Below are positions 55,976-64,000 of a DNA stretch of 64,000 nt, piece after piece. Each line of letters opens with the position of its first letter. Position 1 is the first letter of the stretch. Below the pieces are notes generated by a model, which did not search any database, had not been told where the DNA came from, and saw only the letters and a program-made list of their open reading frames with translations. Both the position numbers and the translations under genes were made by a program. Origin of the DNA: Melitaea cinxia (Eukaryota; Arthropoda; Insecta; Lepidoptera; Nymphalidae); contig NC_059404.1 in assembly GCF_905220565.1 (NCBI RefSeq), positions 14,102,472 to 14,166,471 on the forward strand. Direction: 5' to 3'.

Positions 55976-57726
55976 TGTGAAAAAAAAATCTTAGCTATAA
56001 TTCTTTTCTTAAAAAATTTAATTGTCGATTTATTAATTTATGAAAATAAATTATTTTGTTAGAAAATTCTATGAATGATGGAGAATTTATTGTTTCTTAA
56101 AACAAATGCAGAAAAGAAAGAAAGGGACGCGAATTTCGGTTACTTTGTAGTATTTTTAGTATTAATCCTATCTTTACTGCTCTTGTATTATAATCACGAA
56201 AGTGTGACTCGACAAATCTGCTAAAATTTTGGCATAGAGAAGACAGTCTATAGTCTGGAATAGCCCAAGATTATTTTTATAACAAGAAATGTACGATCCC
56301 CGTTGGACAGTGTTTGTTTTGTACAGAGCAAGATATCGACATAAATTTTATTTAAGCGATAGTTTAGAAGAAATATTCGATTCCTACAACAAACTGCTCT
56401 TACTCATTTCAGAAAAATAACAAAAGTAGTGTTTTGTTTCTGAGATGAATAATGAAGCCAGATCACCTGGGCAAGGTTCAGGGTATATTCGGCAAAGCGT
56501 TTGCAATGCTCCTGGTGTTACAAGCGCCTATAAACTCGCGTATCTTTTTCCTATCAGTTTTATAATGCCATCCTCTTACTATTTTACGTTTATGGAGGAG
56601 TAAAAAATGGCATAACAATTGTATCCTTCAGAAAGAGTATATTTAAAATAATTTTAGATAAAGTTAAATATCCTATATCTTAAAAAGTTCTAACTCATCG
56701 TCCTCAGGAAACCTGTTTATATTTTAAAACCAATTTACGCAGTAACGATTAAAATGTTCACATGAGTAAGTTAGCTAGAGCTCCTGAAGAAGATAGGACA
56801 ACGCGTTGCAATGCTCCTGGTGTTATAAACGTCTATGAACTCCCATATCTTTTTACTATCACTTTTATTATGGCGTAAAAGAAGACATCATAACATGTAT
56901 AGTAACCCTATATTTTTGGTAAAGCTCTTTAAGGTGAGTTTAACTCATTTTTCCTTACGATTTACGCAGTAACAATTAAAATGTTCACCCAAACAAAGTC
57001 ACGGATATCAGCTAGTACAAATTTATATTACAATTTTGTATTTTATGATTCATTGATACCATGAAACCGGTAAAATTTATTCGATATCCGAGTACCGTTA
57101 TCATAAAACTTACTTTATTATCTTGATTAAACGTGTTTTTGTTACATTTGCGAAATTAGCGGTCGATTATCTCTCCGTTTATGAGATTTTTGCTCGTTAA
57201 ATATGTTAAATGCATAAATAATATAATTATAAAGATGTAATATAAATATAAGATGATTGTAAGATTATTTATTTGTATGCACATATTTCTTAAAGACTTA
57301 AAGACAAAAGAAATAAAAACAAACATTATTTTATATCTATCAAAATACCACCATAATTTCATTAATAAATCTTGTTATATATATATCTATCATATATATA
57401 TATCTCGTTTTGTTCGCTTCAGCCTGTAATATCCCACTCCCATAGGCCTCTTTCCCCATGTAGGAGAAGAGTCAGAGCTTAATCCACCACGCTGCTCCAA
57501 TGCGGGTTGGCGTGGTCCCTACTATGAGTAACGATCACTATCAGGTGTACATGATAACAACTGGGACCGACGGCTTAACGTCCTCTCCGAGGCACGGTGG
57601 GGAGACCCACAAGGACTGCACAAACACACAGACCACGGCCTGTGACCAACACCTGTATGGCCTATACAAATGTTTGTCATGAGCGGGGATCGAACCCGCA
57701 ACAGGCACAATCCATGGCTGTGACCT

Positions 57727-57761
<35 letters not shown>

Positions 57762-59150
57762 AAATTACTTATTACAGATAAAAAGCTTTTGCACAGCTAC
57801 TTTCCTTTGCAGCAATTTTAAACGCCAATAAACTTAAAGCTTCTTTTTAGAATTTTACCTAGGCATTCAATTTGGACAGATGCCAATCCGTTAGTAGGTA
57901 AATAAAAGGGCTACATCCTTGAGAGAACACCTCACTTAGAGTGCAGTGAACTTGATAAACTTCGCTAATTACGATGCAGGTATAATTATATTTGAAAAAT
58001 GTTGAGAATTTTTCTTTGAATAAAGTTTATTGTTTTTCAAATAAAGCAATACCATCATTAATGACATACCTGCATTGTATGATTCAGTTACCTACTGGCT
58101 AAATAGTGGATTGTTTTCGATATTATAGTTAAGGAAGTTTTCTTTTAAGTTTTTAAATAAAAGTGAAGCAAAAAACAACATTTTTAAAATATTTTAAGTA
58201 ATGAAAATTGTACTCTTTTACAACTTATAAAGAAAAAAATAGATTGTACATGATTTTATGCAAACTCACTACTACGTAAATTTTTCGTATTAAACTCTAT
58301 GTTAAACAAATTCTTTAATTATTCAAAGTAATATTACACAAGTAGGGACCTGAAAGTCGATCAAATTTTAAATTATATCACTTGTTGTCGCGTGATTGGA
58401 ATAAAAATAAATATCAATCATGTTTTGTATGCAACCAACATCCACTCCTGCGACTCGTTCTAGGAGAGAGCTGGCAGTTTTCCTGTTCCTCTATAACATG
58501 CGCAATAGAAAGCAGTTATTGTAGGTCATTTATAATATACGTATAAATCAAAAAAAAAAATTTACTTCCATTATGGATAGTCACAACTTAATATTTTTTG
58601 CTGTGCTAGTAAGATTATAAAACGTAACAACTCACTATTATTAGTAAATCGATAACTTTATTATTGCCACATTACCATCGTAGTATTAATTAGAGTAGTT
58701 TTGTTAAGTAGCTTTAACCATAACGGTATTTGAAAGACGTTATTTCAACATTTTTGTTAATTTAATATGACTGTGACCACTTTCCACGCTTGATTTTGAC
58801 AAAGATCTTATTTACTATGGACATACAAAAAACGTTCACTGACTCCTGATCTCCGGTTTTATAATACAGAAATTAATAACAAATATTTTAGAAACCGCTT
58901 AGTAATTATAGAATTCTGTTTAACATATCAAGCAAACAAGCCTGGTACAAAATAATATAATATATTTAAAACGAGTTTATCACACAAATTAGCAACTAAA
59001 ATCAAAAAGAAAAAAAAAGTTAAAATAAAATCTATAAAAAAATCTAATTAAATATTTTTAAATGTTATTTTTTATGGCATAAACATAAAAAGTCCACATC
59101 ACAACACATTATCAATCACAAAACAAAGTTACAAAAAATAAATAAACAAA
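55976..59150. other. Region upstream of the protease coding exons, probably its first intron
   Basis: Holds two Metulj-like fragments (56465-56860), the SINE at 57418 and AT-rich DNA. No coding exon recognised. Confidence 0.4.
57418..57725 (-). mobile_element. tRNA-derived SINE, followed by (TA)n
   Basis: Reverse-strand copy with a small deletion near the tail. The head end is truncated into a (TA)n microsatellite at 57730-57759. Confidence 0.65.
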
Positions 59151-59156
59151 CTCACA

Positions 59157-59300
59157 GAAGCAGTCGGTCCCGTGTTGACAGAGGATATCGAGTGACCACT
59201 AAAGCACTAACAAATCCGTGCAACGCAACTTGAAGACGGACAGAGAAAGAAATATCTCCACTTTCACTCAAGCTGCTCCACTTAGTCCTGGCAAAATCGC
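59157..59300 (-). other. Candidate 5' UTR exon upstream of the protease gene
   Basis: GC-richer block on the minus strand ending at a donor-like site (GCTTCT|gtgagtttg). It lies 3.2 kb upstream of the acceptor before protease exon 1. The left boundary is unknown. A 67-codon open frame covers it but resembles nothing I recognise. It could equally be the first exon of an unrelated transcript. Confidence 0.25.
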
Positions 59301-59605
59301 CTTCGGTGTGCACCACACGGGCTCGTACCTCCCATTTTATGCTATGAATTGCCATAAATTCCTAACAGTTACAAGGTAATTTCAGTTGAATCATTATCGG
59401 TTAATGCTGTAATTATTACCATTCTTTTCCTTTCATGTGGGACGGATAATATTAACTGACATGCAATGACTGTGTGGAGATAAATCGTTTCGTTATCATT
59501 ATCATCGTTAAAGCTTCGAGTATTTACTAGGGACGAATTTTGTTTATTTGAATATCACGACAAAATTATACGTCACCCAAATTTATACTTTGGAGGACTA
59601 CTCAT

Positions 59606-59623
59606 TATCGATAATTATCGATA
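59606..59623. promoter_or_regulatory. Pair of TATCGATA (DRE-like) palindromes
   Basis: Two perfect TATCGATA octamers at 59606-59613 and 59616-59623, exactly one helical turn apart. This is the binding site of DREF/BEAF-32 in Drosophila. It lies about 300 bp upstream of the candidate exon at 59157-59300. Function here is inferred. Confidence 0.35.
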
Positions 59624-59892
59624 ATTTAAAACTTAAGAGAATAGAGAATATTTTCAAATTACTAAGAGTTTAGGAAAAAATAACCAAAAGGGAGGAATAA
59701 AATAACAAGTAAATTTGATTTTGAATTGAAATTGAACAAGTATTTCATAATATTCAAAAAAGGGTGCAGAATAGACATGTTTTTTTCTAAGAAATGGACG
59801 AAGCGGACAACTGGCCGTGCATGGCCTTGTACAAGGCTGTTTTAAGAGCTTACTGAAAAAAAAATTCGATTGGAAGGTGGTAAAAGTATACA

Positions 59893-60234
59893 TATGTGGT
59901 TACGGCACTAAGAACATAGCCACTCCCTCTCTTCCCGTGGGTGTCGTAAGAGGCGACTAAGGGATAACACAGTTCCACTACCACCTTGGAACTTAAAAAG
60001 CCGACCGATGGCGGGATAACCATACAACTGCAGGCTTTGAAATACACAGGCCGAAGACGGGAAGCAACGTCTTCGGTGCGACAAAATCAGGCCTGCGGTC
60101 ACCCACCCACCTGCCCAGCGTGGTGACTATGGGCAAAACACATGAGTTCACGCCATTTTTGGCGTGAACTTGTGAAGGCCTATGTCCAGCAGTGGACTGT
60201 ATTAGACTGAAATGATGATGATGATGATGATGAA
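59893..60234 (+). mobile_element. Short element with RTE-type 3' tail, copy 4
   Basis: Best oriented copy: starts 'tatgtggttacggcactaag' and ends 'atgtccagcagtggactg' plus (ATG)n at 60211-60233. Confidence 0.6.
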
Positions 60235-60892
60235 AAGTATACACACCATACTATTATAACCTAAGGTCAAACTTACAAAAATTAACAAAATATTATTTAT
60301 TAAACTTATACAGGTAAAATTTCCAAAAAATAAATAGTATAGTTTTGACTTTGGTCATTCATACAAACATCATTGGAGCACCAAACGGAGAATATGTCTA
60401 GTTATTGTAGTGACACTAACTACAAAAACTGAGTTCTTTTGAATTAGCTTCGATATTAGTTCGCAAGCTTTTTGTAATTTTTCTCCCTTGTTTGCCATAA
60501 AATGTTGCAGTAATCCTTATAGTCTAGGTTGTCTCTTATTTTCCAATTTTTGAAGTGAAACTTTCTTAGGCGCATGAGGGTAGAATTTTTACGTATAAAA
60601 CGGCAACGTTTTTGTCGATGGCGCTGGAACGGAAATCTAGAGCTTTAGATTTGTACTAATATTTTTATTTACGACGAGACTTAAAAATTAGTTTGCCAAA
60701 GAAGTTTCACTTCTGACATGTGTACTTTGTATGCACGTACTTTTTATTTTCTAACGCATCGGTCTTAGTTTTGTTAATTTGCTCCTAAAATACTAAAATA
60801 AATATTTACCTCATTTGGAGTACGATAACCCGTGCCGCCTTGCATCGAATCGTGTTCATACAAATTGATTATTCTTATGATTTACAAGTATC

Positions 60893-61060
60893 TTGAAGTA
60901 AAACTTCTTTGCGCACGCTTGACTTGTGGAGTAAGCTGGTGAATGCGTGACGAGAGCGTTACTAAAAGTGCGATCGGACATGGCGAACGGAGCAGGAGAG
61001 ATTGATGCGACCACAGATCTTTCTCTATTTCTCTCATAGCTAGTTACGTTTCGTATATCT
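60893..61060 (+). mobile_element. TTGAAGTAAAAC MITE, second copy
   Basis: Left end TTGAAGTAAAACTTCTTTGC is intact. The right end is decayed. Confidence 0.5.
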
Positions 61061-61402
61061 AAGACACCGGAATTAAGAATTGATAAAAAAGTATTTTCTT
61101 AGTTAGTGACGTAATTCATCACATAACTGATTCGGCTTTATCATTCAACTGTCAAGTTCTTGCAGGACTTTTTTTTACATTTGCCGAAGTCAAATTGACT
61201 TTTAGTAAAAGCGCAAATCTCGTCATTCAAGTGTATTTAAATATTTTGGAAAAAGCTAGAATCCTTTCCAGAGTTTTACCTAACTGTGAAAAACCTGTGG
61301 ACCTTCATCATGCTTAAAAATATTCAACGAATAGGTACAATATATTTACAAGCGCCGTGATTAGTATTTTCAAAATAATTTTGATGACATAATTTTTTTC
61401 TG

Positions 61403-61556
61403 ACGGCGCGTTGGCGCTACGTTCACAACACTGTGGCTGTTGCGCTGGCGGTTGCGGATGCGATCCCCGCACATGACAAACATTTATGTTGGACATACAG
61501 ATATTTACTATTGCCTGGGTGTTTGTGCATTCCTTGTGGGTCATCCAACCGTGGTG
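61403..61556 (+). repeat. SINE head fragment
   Basis: 'gacggcgcgttggcgctacg' plus 'ggttgcggatgcgatcccc'. Cut off after about 150 bp. Confidence 0.55.
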
Positions 61557-61559
61557 GTT

Positions 61560-62740
61560 ACTTGTCAGAAAAAGTTGCCACCATATAACTCTTTAACAGT
61601 GAAATTGACGAACATACCGAGGGAAACATTATTGCGAACTTACAAAGAGAGAGTTTGCGTAATTTTGGGAAGAAATACATTCTATCGAATAAAGATTAAG
61701 TAAGAACTCATAGTATCGTTTTATACTGTTGTTAAGTGTTTTTATGTCAGTCAAAATAAGTTTATTTTCTCGATTAGAAATGATGACAACTTATTCCAGA
61801 GAGCAATTTGCAGATGTTGCCTATTTGAAGGCAATAAGAAAAGTTCATCTTTTACGGACAGATAATGATATACCTAAAATAGCTGTACTTTGAAATTTTC
61901 AATTTGTAATTTGTAAAATTACGATTCGAAAGTGCTATTCAAGTCTATTTGAATAAAGTTCTTTTTGATTTTGATTTTGATAATTGTCAGATTTTATATC
62001 AGCATGATGATGAGAACATTAAGATGAAGCGACTGTGTAGCGTTTTGATGAAATGCTTGCATTTTTCTAATAAAAATTAAAAAAAGCTACATTGTTAACT
62101 TCATTATGTAGAGTCGTTTTGGAACAAATTTCCAAACTATCTTTGTTCACAGTAATATGGATATATAATTATATACTAGAAGATGACGAGACTTCCGGTG
62201 TTGGAAAACAACTTTTCCTATATTAAATGTTTTAATTAGTCTTAAATTATTTGCTTGCATAAAGTCAATGACTATATACATAGTCAATGAATATACTAAC
62301 TAACATATTTGAGGCATTATTAACAAAATTATTTACATTTTCGACAAATTAATTTAGACACTTAAAACAATTTTATAGCATAGTTTTAAAAATATGCACT
62401 AGGAAAACACATTAGGATTATTCATATTAAGAAAATAGCGTATTCGCCGTTGTCACTTAAATTATCTTTAGTCACACTCCTTATTATATCCTCCTATTTA
62501 ATCGTAGTAAATTTGAACGTGATAAAATTGACCAGTTGAAACAAGCGTTCTAGCTTGCTAACATTTAATTGCTCAAGAGGCGTGGTTAAGCTTAATAACA
62601 ATGGTGAGTCACTATTTTCTTAACGAAAATAAACTATAGTGGTCATTAAAGTTTCATAACGTCTTTTAGGAATTTAGAGCTTTTCAAACTTTCGGTACTG
62701 GCTTAAGTCCACCGTTAGCTAAAATCTATTTTTACCTGTT
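61560..62740. other. AT-rich intergenic DNA
   Basis: No gene or clear repeat seen. Confidence 0.4.
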
Positions 62741-62755
62741 TTTTTAACCGACTTC

Positions 62756-63353
62756 CAAAAAAGGAGGAGGTTCTCAATTCGACTGTATTTTTTTTTATGT
62801 ATGTTACATCAGAACTTTTGACCGGGTGGACCGATTTCGACAATTTTTTTTTAATCGAAAGGTGGTGTGTGTCAATTCGTCCCATTTAAAGTTATTTGGG
62901 ATCTAACAACAACTTTTCCAGTTATATCTAATAATGCGTTTTTACTTGACGCTTTTTTCATCGACCTACGTTGTATTATACCGCATAACTTTCTAATGGG
63001 TGTACCGATTTTGATAATTCTTTTTTTGTTAGAAAGGGGATATCTCTAGTTTGGTACCATGATAAGGAAACCAGGATCTGATGAAGGGATCCCAGAGAAA
63101 TCGAGGGAAACTCTTGAAAATCCGCAATAACTTTTTACTGGGTGTACCGATTTTGATAATTTTTAATTTAATTGAAAGCTTATGTTTATCATGTGGTCAC
63201 ATATAAATTTTATCGAGATTTGATAACTACTTTTTGAGTAATCTTTGATAACGCGTAGTTACTTGACTATTTTTTCGTCGATCTACGTTGTATTACTCTT
63301 CAATGTAATTGAAGTCGGTTTTTTTTTCGTTTGCGAGCAAACACAATTATTTT
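62756..63353 (+). mobile_element. 'AACCGACTTCC' element, copy 5
   Basis: About 600 bp, same ends and internal order as copy 4. Confidence 0.65.
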
Positions 63354-64000
63354 AATACAACATTTATTTTACAGCAGATTAAAAATTTATTTTCATGAAT
63401 TAGAATGTGTGATCCTTTAAACAGTTTATTAAAGTATCTTTTATCCCAACAATTCCATCAATCCTTATTTGCGCCTTATAATATAACAGTAGTAAATATT
63501 TTTAAATGCGTAATAAATATTAAAAGAAACAAGCACTTTAGTCACGAAGGTATAACAAAAATGAATTGTATTGTAGATACAAAAATATATTAACTTATTT
63601 GTAAAAAAATATAGATTTTTTTATCTCCATTAAACTTCTTTTTAATTCAATCAATGTGAAATCTAAATTTATTTATATATAATGTAGTACTATATAATAG
63701 CTTAAATATTTTTGGATTAGTCTTTAAGAAATAATATTCGGAACGTGGTTTTAAAATAGAGTGTGAAATTGTGTGAAACAGTAAAATAAGACTTGAGAGA
63801 GAGAGAGTAAGAGTCTGTTTCACCAGTTGTGGATGACGCTATTTGACGGATGACGATATCGAACAGATAAAAGTTTTTGAAATACTTAGTACCCGTTCTT
63901 TTTTACTATTGAATCGCACTATAGTTATGAGATTTTTTTTTATTAGCAAATATTAATCTCATAGTTGTAGTTTATTAATTGAGGACAAAAAAGTTCCTAT

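Noticed and set aside
59152..59355. 67-codon minus-strand open frame (MAIHSIKWEVRARV...) as a protein gene
   Set aside because: No signatures or homology that I can see. The donor at its end fits a UTR exon better, so only a low-confidence UTR candidate is listed.

Overview
The window is eukaryotic nuclear DNA from an insect, almost certainly a moth or butterfly. It is AT-rich. The genes are interrupted by spliceosomal introns with GT/AG borders that join in frame. The spaces between exons are packed with short interspersed repeats of lepidopteran type: tRNA-headed SINEs, RTE-type LINE tails ending in (ATG)n, 'ctagctgtgcccgcgacttcg' elements, Helitron-like elements and several MITEs. I see no bacterial operon, CRISPR array or complete virus. 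The species cannot be named from the sequence alone.

Layout: (1) 2234-16991, plus strand: a 14-exon atypical soluble guanylyl cyclase subunit of the Gyc-89D type (805 aa). I reconstructed it exon by exon, and all phases agree from ATG to stop. (2) 20169-21551, minus strand: a class I GLUT-type sugar transporter (460 aa) with its whole coding region in one exon. Two candidate 5' untranslated exons lie at about 25.0 kb and 29.7 kb. (3) About 29.8-43 kb: no gene that I can support, only repeats and one tRNA-like sequence. (4) 43.5-45.1 kb: a decayed R1-clade LINE fragment and two small coding-like relics. (5) 48321-49043, plus strand: an intronless HAX1-family protein (240 aa). (6) 49839-55963, minus strand: a complete six-exon trypsin-like secreted serine protease (325 aa), with a possible 5' untranslated exon near 59.2 kb. 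(7) 60-64 kb: repeats.

The four genes look like ordinary neighbours on a chromosome rather than a functional cluster. Their likely roles are cGMP signalling (probably oxygen sensing), sugar uptake, a mitochondrial/ER survival factor and extracellular proteolysis.

The observations I find most worth following are: the cyclase lacks both metal-binding aspartates and carries an insert of about 200 residues in its haem domain; the HAX1-like protein has a textbook EF-hand loop where my recalled human sequence looks degenerate; a U2 snRNA-like 5' end sits inside a 1.1 kb terminal-inverted-repeat element in a protease intron; and a recurrent 'AACCGACTTCC' element is built from internally repeated monomers, with one copy ending differently from the rest. 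I found no previously undescribed multi-gene system, and I do not claim one.
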